NCBI RefSeq assembly: GCF_049898325.1
Contig: NZ_JAFCXL010000024.1
Location: forward strand, 4,259 to 68,258
Length of the DNA stretch: 64,000 bases
Origin: JAFCUW01 sp049898325
Lineage (GTDB): Bacteria > Pseudomonadota > Gammaproteobacteria > Burkholderiales > Burkholderiaceae_D
Direction of reading: 5' to 3'
Shown: positions 46,106 to 55,135 of the stretch, piece by piece
Layout: each line of letters begins with the position of its first letter
Position numbering within the stretch: the first letter of the stretch is position 1
The notes under the pieces: model-generated
What the model was told of the DNA's origin: nothing
The model's input: only the letters and a program-made list of their open reading frames with translations
Databases searched by the model: none
Translations under genes and position numbers: made by a program

Positions 46106-47887
46106 TTAGCGTTGCGCGTCCTCGTCCCCGATCAGCTTGAACTGCTTGAGCAAGTCGCTGATCTCGGTGCCTTCGAGTTTGCGCAGCAGCAGTTTGCGCA
46201 GGAAGTCCGGACCGGGGATGTCGAGGGCGCGGCCGTCGCGCAGGGGCGTGATGGCCGCCAGCAGCGCGCGGATATCGTAGGTGGAATTGAACACCTCCGG
46301 CACGGCGCGCTCGACATCGAGCAAGGTGTAGACCGCTTCCATCGCCGTGCGCACCGAATACTCGGTGGTGAAGATGCAGTCGCGCTCCTTCGTCTCGGCG
46401 AACTGGCCGATGAAGGCGAAATTGACGGCATCCTGCGGCACGATGTCAGGCCGGTCGCCAGCCTGGCGCGGCATGAAGAACGCGGTGATGTAAGGCATCA
46501 TCACGGGCACCGTGCGGGCGCCGGTGGCGGCCAGCTCGACGATCTGGTCGACCGGCACGCCCAGGTGATACAGCCACTCCTGGGTGATTTCCTCGCCCGT
46601 GCAGTCCTGCATGGGCTTTTTGACGAAGTCGCCCGGCCTGTCGACGAACAGCGCGTACAGCCAGCCCACCACCTGGTCCTTCGGCTGCTGCTTGAAGTGG
46701 GGCTGGCGGCTGACCGTCCAGCTGAGCAGCCAGCTCGAGTCCTTGACCGTGACGATGCCGGCCGTGACGACCTTGCCGCTGAACGGGTCGCGCTTGGCGA
46801 TCGCCTCGATGTAACGGGGAATGCGCGCATCGAGCGTGGTGACGGTGGCCGACTCCCACTTGGTCTCGGGAATATGGCTGCCGAACACATCGGGACGGCC
46901 AAACGCCGGGTCCTGCGCGGCAATGCGGCGCCACAGGTCCCAGGCGGGCGCCGGCCCTTCCTTGAGCCTGGCGGCGGTGTGATGGTCGCCATCGTCGGAG
47001 TTTTCCGTCAGCGAGCCGATGGTGACGAACACCAGGTCATCCGCGCCCAGGTCGACCCCGCCGGCCACGCCCTGCTCAAGCCAGTCGATGCGGGTGGCCT
47101 GCTTGCGCCCTGCCCCGATGTCGAAACCCACATCGGTCACTTCGACGCCGTAGCGGAACACCACGCCCCGGTCCGTCAACCATTTCACCAGCGGCAGCAC
47201 CATCGACTCGTACTGGTTGTAGCGGTTGAACTTGAGCGAAGAGAAGTCGGCCAGGCTGCCGATGTGGTGGATGAAGCGGTGCAAATACAGCTTCATCTCA
47301 AGCGCGGAATGCCATTCCTCGAAGGCGAACATGGTGCGCCAGTACAGCCAGAAATTGCTTTTGAGGAAATCCTCGCCGAACACCTCGTTGATGCGCTTGT
47401 TTTCCATTTCGTCGCGGCTGGCCATGAACACCGACAGCAGCTCCTTCTGGGCGCGGTCGTTGAGGGTCAGCAGGGCCTTGTCGGCAACGTCCTGGCCGCA
47501 CAACTGGGTGACGCGCTGCAGGGAAAAATTCGGGTCGTCCTTGTCGAGCCGATAAAACTCGTCGAGCACGCTGGCGTCCGCCATCTCGAGTGAAGGAATC
47601 GAGCGGTACAAGTCCCACAGGCACTCGAAATGCTGTTCCATCTCGCGCCCGCCACGGATCACGAAGCCTTTTTCGGGCACCTCCAGGCCGTCGAGCGCGC
47701 CGCCGGGAATCGACTGCTGCTCGAGGATGGTGATGCGCTCGCCGGCCACGCCGCCATCGCGGATCAGGAAGGCGGCGCCAGCCAGGCCGGCAAGGCCCGA
47801 ACCGACAAACCACGCCGTTTTGCGCTCGGCCCCCGCCGGTGGGCGGGGACGAACGAAGGCTTCATAGTTTCCACTGCTGTAGTGCAT
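46106..47887 (-). CDS. ohyA: oleate hydratase
   Basis: A 593-residue FAD protein of the myosin-cross-reactive-antigen family that adds water to the cis-9 double bond of oleate to give 10-hydroxystearate. The FAD motif is VGSGLAGLAGAAFLIRDGG, with GGALDGLEVPEKGFVIRGGR containing the catalytic Glu region. FAFEEWHSALEMKLYLHRFI, TVKDSSWLLSWTVSRQPHF and FAFIGQFAETKERDCIFTTE follow. It acts on free unsaturated fatty acids from membranes or hosts and is often a detoxification enzyme. It is convergent with the aldehyde dehydrogenase. Confidence 0.96.
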   Translation of the reverse strand: MHYSSGNYEAFVRPRPPAGAERKTAWFVGSGLAGLAGAAFLIRDGGVAGERITILEQQSIPGGALDGLEVPEKGFVIRGGREMEQHFECLWDLYRSIPSLEMADASVLDEFYRLDKDDPNFSLQRVTQLCGQDVADKALLTLNDRAQKELLSVFMASRDEMENKRINEVFGEDFLKSNFWLYWRTMFAFEEWHSALEMKLYLHRFIHHIGSLADFSSLKFNRYNQYESMVLPLVKWLTDRGVVFRYGVEVTDVGFDIGAGRKQATRIDWLEQGVAGGVDLGADDLVFVTIGSLTENSDDGDHHTAARLKEGPAPAWDLWRRIAAQDPAFGRPDVFGSHIPETKWESATVTTLDARIPRYIEAIAKRDPFSGKVVTAGIVTVKDSSWLLSWTVSRQPHFKQQPKDQVVGWLYALFVDRPGDFVKKPMQDCTGEEITQEWLYHLGVPVDQIVELAATGARTVPVMMPYITAFFMPRQAGDRPDIVPQDAVNFAFIGQFAETKERDCIFTTEYSVRTAMEAVYTLLDVERAVPEVFNSTYDIRALLAAITPLRDGRALDIPGPDFLRKLLLRKLEGTEISDLLKQFKLIGDEDAQR

Positions 47888-48201
47888 ATCTCATTCCTTT
47901 GGTGTCAATGTCGAGCCAGCGGCGGATGCCGGACTCGCTTGCTCCCAGTGCGCGCTGTCATGGAGTGTGCGCGGCGAGAAAACACGGGTGGCAAGAGTCT
48001 ACAGCAGTGAGCAGATTGCAGCGCTGACAATATTTCTAAGGAACAGGGCCGGGCGGCGCAGGCCCTGCTGAGACCGTATCGACAACAGTTTCGGCCGTTT
48101 ATACAGAAATTCATACCCCAAGGCAATTTTTCCGGCAAAATTACTATTGGTTAAAGATTCAGATGCCAACTTACTTACCAATAGTGATTTTATTCAGTCC
48201 A
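47888..48201. other. intergenic region, nothing recognised
   Basis: It separates the divergent oleate hydratase and GAF-EAL genes and so must hold both promoters. The right half (48100-48200) is AT-rich, as expected of promoter DNA. No RNA gene, repeat or operator is identified. Confidence 0.4.
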
Positions 48202-50016
48202 ATGACCGTATCGACTCCTTTGCATTGCGCCAGCGACGCTGACCGAGAAACACGCCGCCTGAACGCCCTGCGCGCACTGAACCTGCTCGACACCGCCCCG
48301 TCCGAGGCGTTCGACCGCATCACCCGACTGGCCGCGCGCCTGTTCGACCTGCCCATTGCCGCCGTCTCCCTCACCGACAGCGACCGCCAGTGGTTCAAGT
48401 CGCGCGTGGGCACCATGCGCACCGAGATTGCGCGGGTGCTCACGCCATGCGATCTCGTCACCGCCGGCGAATCGGTGCTGGTGGTGGAAGACCTGCTGCG
48501 CCACCCTACCCTGTGTAACAGCGTGCTGGCGGCGGACGGCGTGCGCTTCTTTGCGGGGGCGCCGCTGTTCACCCGCGATGGCTATTGCCTGGGCGCGATG
48601 TGCGTGCTGGGCACCGCCCCCCGCAGCATGACGGCGCAGGACCTGGCGACGCTGCAGGACCTGGCAGCGATGGTGATGGCCCAGATCGAATTGCAGCACG
48701 CGCTGGGCCGGCTCGATCCCATCAGCGGCCTGCCCAACCGCACCGAATTCATCGAGGATTTCGACGACTTCTGCCGCGACCAGGGCGCTGGCGCCGACGC
48801 CGTCGCGCTGATGCTCAACCTGGCCAAGCCGGAAGAACTCGATGACGCCGTGCGCGTCATGGGGGTGGCCTATGTCGAGGAGATGATGGAGGAGGCGATC
48901 ATCGTCCTGCGCACCTTCCTGGGGCCCGGCCACAAGATTTACCACGTGGGCGCGACCCGCTTCGTCTGCCTGCTGGACCGGGCAACCGACCACCGCGCCG
49001 CCGTCGCGCGCCTGCGCCAGATGCTGGCCGGACACGCCGACAAGGGCAGCGCGCGCTTCGTCACCACCGCCACCTTCGGCCTGGCGCCGTTTGTGACCGG
49101 TGTCAACGACGTCACCGGCGCCGTCGACGTGCTGCGCTGGTGCCACAGCGCCGCCCACGACGCGCTCGCCAAACCTGGCCTGGTTAGCGTCTACGACCAG
49201 CACCACGACGCCGTCTACCGGCGCCGCTTCACCCTGCTCAACGCCTTCGGTGCCGCGCTCGAAGGCGAGGGCCAGTTGCACCTGGAATTCCAGCCCCGCA
49301 TCGACTTGCATAGCGGAAAATGCACGGGCGCCGAAGCCCTGCTGCGCTGGACCCATCCGCAACTAGGCGTGATTTCGCCTGGCGAATTCATCCCCGTCGT
49401 CGAACGCACCGCGCTCATGCGCGCCACCACCGCCTTCGTGCTCGAACAGACCCTGGCCCAGCTGGCGCGCTGGCAGGCGGCCGGCATCACGCTGGGCGCG
49501 TCGGTCAACGTCTCGCCGGCCAACCTGGTCGAGGCGGACTTCGCCGCCAGCGTGATTGCCGCCCTCGCCCGGCACGGGGTGCCGGCGGCCCGCCTGGAGC
49601 TGGAAGTGACGGAGACGGCCGTGATGGAAAAACACCAGCAGGCCAGCGCCGCCCTGGCCAGCCTGGCGGCGGCCGGCATTGGCCTGGCCATCGACGACTT
49701 CGGCACCGGCTACAGCAGCCTGTCCTACCTGCAGATCCTGCCCGCCGACGTCGTCAAGATTGACCAGTCCTTCATCCGCGCTGTCGTCAGCGACGAGCGC
49801 ACGCGCGACCTGGTCGCCACCATGATCCGCCTGTCGCACTCGCTGGGCTACCGGGTGGTGGCCGAGGGCGTCGAGACCGCTGCCGTGCTGGAGACGGTGC
49901 GCGCACTGGGCTGCGACGAGGTACAGGGCTACTACTTTGCCCGCCCCATGCGCCCGGACGCCCTGCTGGCCTGGCATGCGACCCATGCGGCCGCGGCCGG
50001 GCAGCCCCTCAGATAA
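48202..50016 (+). CDS. GAF-GGDEF-EAL protein with dead GGDEF, probable c-di-GMP phosphodiesterase
   Basis: A 604-residue cytoplasmic protein. The GAF domain covers about residues 30-165 (AFDRITRLAARLFDLPIAAV, RFFAGAPLFTRDGYCLGAMC). The GGDEF-like domain lacks the motif: the expected position reads HVGATRFVCLLD, so no cyclase activity is expected. The EAL domain is intact (GAEALLRW, LEVTETAVM, IDDFGTGYSSL, VVAEGVETAA). The likely output is c-di-GMP hydrolysis tuned by a small ligand or redox state at the GAF. The start at 48202 is chosen because the 13 codons from 48163 are AT-rich like the intergenic DNA; 48163 remains possible. Confidence 0.92.
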   Translation: MTVSTPLHCASDADRETRRLNALRALNLLDTAPSEAFDRITRLAARLFDLPIAAVSLTDSDRQWFKSRVGTMRTEIARVLTPCDLVTAGESVLVVEDLLRHPTLCNSVLAADGVRFFAGAPLFTRDGYCLGAMCVLGTAPRSMTAQDLATLQDLAAMVMAQIELQHALGRLDPISGLPNRTEFIEDFDDFCRDQGAGADAVALMLNLAKPEELDDAVRVMGVAYVEEMMEEAIIVLRTFLGPGHKIYHVGATRFVCLLDRATDHRAAVARLRQMLAGHADKGSARFVTTATFGLAPFVTGVNDVTGAVDVLRWCHSAAHDALAKPGLVSVYDQHHDAVYRRRFTLLNAFGAALEGEGQLHLEFQPRIDLHSGKCTGAEALLRWTHPQLGVISPGEFIPVVERTALMRATTAFVLEQTLAQLARWQAAGITLGASVNVSPANLVEADFAASVIAALARHGVPAARLELEVTETAVMEKHQQASAALASLAAAGIGLAIDDFGTGYSSLSYLQILPADVVKIDQSFIRAVVSDERTRDLVATMIRLSHSLGYRVVAEGVETAAVLETVRALGCDEVQGYYFARPMRPDALLAWHATHAAAAGQPLR

Positions 50017-51844
50017 CGCTGTTCCACGGCGCCGACAGGCGCATGGCGCAATTGATCAGCCCCACCATCGAATAGGTCTGGGGGAAGTTGCCCCACATTT
50101 CGCCCGTCACCGGGTGGGTGTCCTCCGACAGCAGGCCCAGGTGGTTGCGCGCGTCGAGCATGGCCTGGAACACGCCGCGCGCCTGGTCGATGCGGCCGAT
50201 CCGCGCCAGCGCGTCGATGCGCCAGAAGGTGCAGATATTAAAGGCCGTTTCCGGCTTGCCGAAGTCGTCCGGCGCCTCGTAGCGCCGCATGTAAGGGCCG
50301 TCGCACAGCGATGCTTCGAGGGCGTCGACGGTGGCGATGAAGCGGGGGTCCATGGGGTCGATGAAATTGACCTCGGCCATGAGCAGCACGCTGGCGTCGA
50401 GGTCGCGGCCGCCGAAACTCTCGGCGAAGGCCTGGCGCTCGTCGCTCCACGCTTCGCGCAGCAGGCGCTCGCGGATCAGGCGGGCGCGCCCTTCCCACAG
50501 TTGCGCGCGTTCCGGCAGCGCCAGCTTGACGGCAATTTTCGCCAGGCGGTCGCACGCCGCCCAGCTCATCAGGACCGACGAGGTGTGGATGCGGGCGCGC
50601 GTGCGCAGCTCCCACATGCCCGCGTCCGGCTGGTCGTAGACGCGGAAAGCTTGTTCGCCCACCGCTTCGAGGGCATTGAACTCGGGCAGGCCCGCCTTGC
50701 GGAACAGGCGCTGGTCGAAAAACGCCTGGCTGGCGCCCAGCACGATGTTGCCGTAGACGTCATGCTGGAAATGCTCCTGCGCCTGGTTGCCCACGCGCAC
50801 CGGCTGGCAGCCCCGGTAACCCGTCAGATGGTCGAACTGCGACTCCGGCAACTGCTCTTCCAGGCCGATGCCGTACAGGGGCTGGATATGGCCGCCCTTG
50901 GCGCGCGCCACCACGTTACTGAGCCAGCGCAGATAATCTTCCATGGTGCCCACTTCGGACAAGCTGTTGAGCGCGCGCACCACGAAGAAGGCGTCGCGCA
51001 GCCAGCAGTAGCGGTAGTCCCAGTTGCGGCTGCTGCCGGGCGCTTCGGGAATGCTGGTGGTCATGGCGGCGATGATGGCGCCGGTGTCCTCGTACAGCGA
51101 CAGCTTGAGGGTGATGGCGGCGCGGATGACCACGTCCTGCCACTCCAGCGGCAGGGCCAGGCGGCGGCTCCAGGTGCGCCAGTAGGCGATGGTTTCCTTT
51201 TCGAACAGGTGGGCCGTGTCGGCAATGCCGTCGGCCAGCGTTTCGTCCGGCCCCAGCATGAAATTGACGGTGCGGTCGAGCAGGAAGAACGCTTCGTCGA
51301 GCACGTAGCTGAGCGAGGCGTCGGTATTGAGGCGCAGCGTCTGGTCCGGCCCCACGTAGCGGATATGGTGGCTGCCGCGGGTGACGGCGGGCTGCTGGCG
51401 GCCCCAGTCGAAACGGGGGCGCAGGCGCACCCTGATGCGCACCGGGCTACCCAGCAGGCGCACGCGGCGGATCAGCATGAGCGGATGGAACATGCGGTCG
51501 CGGCTCTTGAAGCGGGGCGCGAAATCGGTGATTTCAATGCCGCGCCCGCGGCTGTCGAACAGGCTGGTGCGCAGCACCGCCGTGTTCGGCTCGTAGATTT
51601 GCTCGCTGCGGGCGAAATCGTCGATCTCGATGGACCACAGGCTGGCGTTCTCGCTGGCGTCGAGCAAGCCGTTGAACACCGGGTCGCCGTCGAAACGGGG
51701 CAGGCAGCACCAGACGATGCTGGCCTGGCGGTCGATCAGCGCGGAAAAACCGCAATTGCCCACCACCCCGCAATTGAGCGAAGCGGGGGCGCGGCCGGTA
51801 TCGGCGGCGGGCGTGGCGGGCGTGGCGGTGGTCTGCTCGGTCAT
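50009..51844 (-). CDS. glycoside hydrolase family 15 protein (glucoamylase/trehalase type)
   Basis: A 611-residue enzyme with an N-terminal beta-sandwich (SLNCGVVGNCGFSALIDRQA, CLPRFDGDPVFNGLLD) and an (alpha/alpha)6 barrel with the GH15 segments SRNWDYRYCWLRDAFFVVRA, PLYGIGLEEQLPE and LTGYRGCQPVRVGNQAQEH. The end is ETAFNICTFWRIDALARIGR to NFPQTYSMVGLINCAMRLS. Relatives hydrolyse alpha-linked glucose, some trehalose. The start at 51844 follows AAGGAGAATCG and its ATG overlaps the stop of the phosphatase gene by 4 bp. It is in one operon with trehalose synthesis, so a trehalose or related role fits. No signal peptide is seen, so it is cytoplasmic. Confidence 0.92.
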   Translation of the reverse strand: MTEQTTATPATPAADTGRAPASLNCGVVGNCGFSALIDRQASIVWCCLPRFDGDPVFNGLLDASENASLWSIEIDDFARSEQIYEPNTAVLRTSLFDSRGRGIEITDFAPRFKSRDRMFHPLMLIRRVRLLGSPVRIRVRLRPRFDWGRQQPAVTRGSHHIRYVGPDQTLRLNTDASLSYVLDEAFFLLDRTVNFMLGPDETLADGIADTAHLFEKETIAYWRTWSRRLALPLEWQDVVIRAAITLKLSLYEDTGAIIAAMTTSIPEAPGSSRNWDYRYCWLRDAFFVVRALNSLSEVGTMEDYLRWLSNVVARAKGGHIQPLYGIGLEEQLPESQFDHLTGYRGCQPVRVGNQAQEHFQHDVYGNIVLGASQAFFDQRLFRKAGLPEFNALEAVGEQAFRVYDQPDAGMWELRTRARIHTSSVLMSWAACDRLAKIAVKLALPERAQLWEGRARLIRERLLREAWSDERQAFAESFGGRDLDASVLLMAEVNFIDPMDPRFIATVDALEASLCDGPYMRRYEAPDDFGKPETAFNICTFWRIDALARIGRIDQARGVFQAMLDARNHLGLLSEDTHPVTGEMWGNFPQTYSMVGLINCAMRLSAPWNSVI

Positions 51845-52626
51845 TCGATTCTCCTTAAAAGCGTGCTTGCTACCTGGTCGAGCGCCGCGAACAGGGCGCC
51901 CGGACTGTCGATGCGACACTGCGCGATGCTATGGCCCGGCCCCACCTTGATGCCGACGCCACCGGCCCGCTGCACCATGTCGAAGCCGGCCTCGTCCGTC
52001 AGATCATCGCCCACGAACAGGGCCAGGTGACCGGCGAACGGCGCCTCGTCGAGAAAGGCGCGGATCGCCGTGCCCTTGTCGACCCCGGCCGGCTTGATCT
52101 CCGCCACCATCTTTCCCTTGAGCAGGACCGTGCCGGGGCAGTGCCGCACCGCCTCCGCCATGCTGCTGTCGCACAGGGGCCCCAGCTGGGGCGCCTGGCG
52201 GTAATGCAGGGCCAGCGCGCCATATTTTTGTTCGACCCACAGGTCCGGGTGGATCACGGCCAGCGCTTGCGCGGCAGCGAGCACGCTGCGCATGTCGGGA
52301 ATGGCGGCCTGGTGCAGGCGGCCGTCGGCGTCGCGCCGTTCGAGCCCATGCACGCCCGCTACCGGCAGGCGCAGGGGGAACAGCATGGCGTCGATCTGGG
52401 CGACGGGGCGGCCGGAAATGAGCGCAAGCTTACCGCCCAGCAGCACTTGCAGGCGTGCCAGCAGGTCCAGCAGCGGCGCCGCCACGCGCACCTGTTCGGG
52501 ACGCTCGGCCAGCTCGACCAGGGTGCCGTCGAAGTCGAGGAACAGGCCATGGTCGAGCCAGCCCAGGCGCCACAGCGGCGCGGCATCGATCACGCTGGGG
52601 CCCTGGCCCGGCACGGTGGCCGTCAC
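51841..52626 (-). CDS. otsB: trehalose-6-phosphate phosphatase
   Basis: A 261-residue HAD-superfamily phosphatase. Motif I is GLFLDFDGTLVELAERPEQV with the nucleophile and acid Asp pair, motif II is ALISGRPVAQIDAM, and motifs III/IV are KYGALALHYRQAP and FVGDDLTDEAGFDMVQ. It converts trehalose-6-phosphate to trehalose. The GTG start at 52626 is chosen because it overlaps the synthase stop by 4 bp (GTGA), and its own stop overlaps the GH15 start. The frame is open upstream but that is the shadow of the synthase gene. Confidence 0.95.
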   Translation of the reverse strand: MTATVPGQGPSVIDAAPLWRLGWLDHGLFLDFDGTLVELAERPEQVRVAAPLLDLLARLQVLLGGKLALISGRPVAQIDAMLFPLRLPVAGVHGLERRDADGRLHQAAIPDMRSVLAAAQALAVIHPDLWVEQKYGALALHYRQAPQLGPLCDSSMAEAVRHCPGTVLLKGKMVAEIKPAGVDKGTAIRAFLDEAPFAGHLALFVGDDLTDEAGFDMVQRAGGVGIKVGPGHSIAQCRIDSPGALFAALDQVASTLLRRIE

Positions 52627-54875
52627 GCGCGCCGCCGTGCCGCGAGGCGGCTGTGCAGGTCGATTTTCGACATCACATGGTCGCGCTGGCGCAGGCGCGC
52701 GGCGTCCTGCAGCATGCGCCCGGCCCAGCGGTAGACATTGAAGTCCTTGACCCGGCGCCGCATGCTGCGCATGCGCTCGCGCTGTTCCACGGGCGGCATC
52801 GACAGCGCTTTTTGCAAGGCTTCGGCGCCCTGCTCGATATGGTAGGGGTTGACGATCAGCGCCTCGTGCAGCTCGCGGGCGGCGCCGGTGAACTGGCTCA
52901 AGATCAGCACGCCTTTCTCGTCGTCGCGGGCAGCAATAAATTCCTTCGCCACAAGGTTCATCCCATCGTGCAAGCTCGTCACCATGCACACATCGGCGGC
53001 GCGGAAATACACCGTCAATTGCGCCTGTTCGTGGTGGGCGATTTTCAGAATGATAGGCGCGTGCTGGCCGCGCGCAAAGCGCGCGTTGATGCGGTCGGCC
53101 AGCTTGCGCACGCGCGCCTCGAAATTCTGGTACTCGTCGAGCGAGGAGCGGGTGGGCGCGGCAATTTGCACAAACGAAAACCTGCCGATCATCGTGGGAT
53201 CGAGTTCGAGCAGGCGCTCGACGGCGTCGAAGCGCTCGATGATGCCCTTGGTGTAATCGAGGCGATCGACGCCAATGCCCAGCAGATGGTCGGGCGGCAG
53301 GCCCAGTTCGGCGCGCACCCTGGCGCGGCAGGTGTCGACGCTGAGGGCAGCGTCGTCCGGCTCCGGCCAGGCGATCGAGATCGGGTACTGCGCCACCTGC
53401 GTCAACTGGCCGCCGTAGCTGATGGTGGAGGCTTCCTGCTCGATGCGGGTTTCCAGGTAGCGGTCGACCGTGTCGAGGAAATTTTTGCGGTGGAACGGCG
53501 TGTGAAAGCCCAGGATGGTGCTGCCCAGCATGCCGTCGAGAATTTCCTCGCGCCACGGGCAAATCCCGAAGGACTCCGAGTTCGGCCAGGGAATGTGCCA
53601 GAAGGTGATGATGGTGGCCTTCGGCAGCACCGCCCTGACCATCCGCGGCAACAGGGCGAAATGGTAATCCTGCACCAGCACCACCGGGTTGTCGCTGGTG
53701 GCCTCGGCGATGACGGCGTCGGCGAAGCGCTGGTTGACCTTGACGTACTGCTCCCAGTCGGACGAGCGGAACACGGGGCGCACGTGGGCGATATGGCACA
53801 GCGGCCACAAGCCTTCGTTGGCAAAGCCATAATAATAGCCCTGCTCCTCCTCGGGCGACAGCCAGACCCGCCGCAAGGTATAGCTGGGATGCTCGGGCGG
53901 CACCCGCACGTGGGCGTGGCGATCGACCGTCTGGTGGTCGGCCGAGCCGGCGCCGTGGGCGATCCAGGTGCCCGAGCAGGCGCGCATGACCGCTTCGACC
54001 GCCGTCACCAGGCCGCTGGCGGGGCGCCGCACCTCGATGCCGCGCGGGGTCAGTTCGTGGATGTAGGGCTCGCGGTTCGACACCACCAGCACCTGGTCGC
54101 CTGCCAGGTCTTGCTGGAGCAGGTCTTTCAAGGTGTCGCCCGTCCATTCGCCGCTGCCCGCGCCCTCGCCCTGGCGGTCGAGGTGGTAGTCGCGCAGCAT
54201 CTGGCGCAGATCGCCCGCCAGCGGCTGCATGTCGGGCGGCGTGTCCACCTTGGCGCGCGGCATCAGTTCACCGCGCAGCATGTCGCGCACGCCTTCGACC
54301 CAGCCGCGCCAGCTCAGGTGGGCGATCAGGACAGTGATCAGTGAGATGGCCAGCGCCAGCAGGGCAAAAAAGCCGAGGATGTATTTTTTCGTGTCGGCGC
54401 TGCGGCGCTCGATGAAACTCATGTCGTGCACGAGAATCAGGCGGCCCATGTCGACACCGTCCTGCGTCAGCGCGCTCTCGGCCACGTGGACCGGTCCTTG
54501 CGGCAGGCGTACCAGCGATTTTTTGTCCGGGTCGGCCTCGAGCGAATGCCAGCAGCCCAGCGAGGCGGGATAGGTGGCGGTTTTGTAGCGCAGCACGCCC
54601 CTGGCGTCGCAATAGCCGACCGCGTACAGGCGTTCGTCCTGGATGGCGCGGTCAAACAGCTGGTTGATGCGGTTCGATGCCTTTTGCGGCAAATATTCCA
54701 GCAAGGGCTCCTGCAAGGTGCGCGAGAGCAGTTGCGAGCGCATGTCGAGGTCGCGCATGAACCAGCGCACCGTGAAATTGTCCATCAGGGGGATCACCAG
54801 GTAGCCGAACAGGGCCAGCACCAGCGCCAGCGGGACGATGAACCGCAGGGAAAGTCCGATCGAGCGAAATTTCAT
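52623..54875 (-). CDS. otsA: membrane-anchored trehalose-6-phosphate synthase with N-terminal sensor-like module
   Basis: A 750-residue protein. Residues 1-250 are an added module: membrane helix at about 8-30, an extracytoplasmic domain of about 130 residues (VGYCDARGVLRYKTATYPAS, VHVAESALTQDGVDMGRLIL), a second helix at about 165-188 and a helical linker. Residues 258-730 are the GT20 catalytic domain: LVVSNREPYIHELTPRGIEV, VLVQDYHFALLPRMVRA, FWHIPWPNSESFGICPWREE, GIGVDRLDYTKGIIERFDAV, SLHDGMNLVAKEF and VLILSQFTGAARELHEAL. It makes trehalose-6-phosphate from UDP-glucose and glucose-6-phosphate. Plain OtsA has about 470 residues and is soluble. The start at 54875 has AGGATCC upstream; 54920 is a longer alternative. 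It heads the otsA-otsB-GH15 operon. Confidence 0.93.
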   Translation of the reverse strand: MKFRSIGLSLRFIVPLALVLALFGYLVIPLMDNFTVRWFMRDLDMRSQLLSRTLQEPLLEYLPQKASNRINQLFDRAIQDERLYAVGYCDARGVLRYKTATYPASLGCWHSLEADPDKKSLVRLPQGPVHVAESALTQDGVDMGRLILVHDMSFIERRSADTKKYILGFFALLALAISLITVLIAHLSWRGWVEGVRDMLRGELMPRAKVDTPPDMQPLAGDLRQMLRDYHLDRQGEGAGSGEWTGDTLKDLLQQDLAGDQVLVVSNREPYIHELTPRGIEVRRPASGLVTAVEAVMRACSGTWIAHGAGSADHQTVDRHAHVRVPPEHPSYTLRRVWLSPEEEQGYYYGFANEGLWPLCHIAHVRPVFRSSDWEQYVKVNQRFADAVIAEATSDNPVVLVQDYHFALLPRMVRAVLPKATIITFWHIPWPNSESFGICPWREEILDGMLGSTILGFHTPFHRKNFLDTVDRYLETRIEQEASTISYGGQLTQVAQYPISIAWPEPDDAALSVDTCRARVRAELGLPPDHLLGIGVDRLDYTKGIIERFDAVERLLELDPTMIGRFSFVQIAAPTRSSLDEYQNFEARVRKLADRINARFARGQHAPIILKIAHHEQAQLTVYFRAADVCMVTSLHDGMNLVAKEFIAARDDEKGVLILSQFTGAARELHEALIVNPYHIEQGAEALQKALSMPPVEQRERMRSMRRRVKDFNVYRWAGRMLQDAARLRQRDHVMSKIDLHSRLAARRRA

Positions 54876-55135
54876 GAAGGATCCTCTTGAGAACGGCGCC
54901 CACGCCATCGGCACCGGCAAGCGCGCGGCGTGGCGCCGCGACCACGGCGTACGCCATGAATTTTAATTGATGCAAATGTAGTTATCCTGAAGGCAATTTT
55001 ACATCAGGTGGCGCGGGAGGCGCGCACGGCTGTGCGGCCAGCGCCGCCGGGGCGCCGCCAGGTGGGGCGGGAGGATCTGGGCCCGCAGGGGGCGAGGCGA
55101 AGGCCGGCGGGCGCTGGCCCCGCTGGCAAGCAGGC

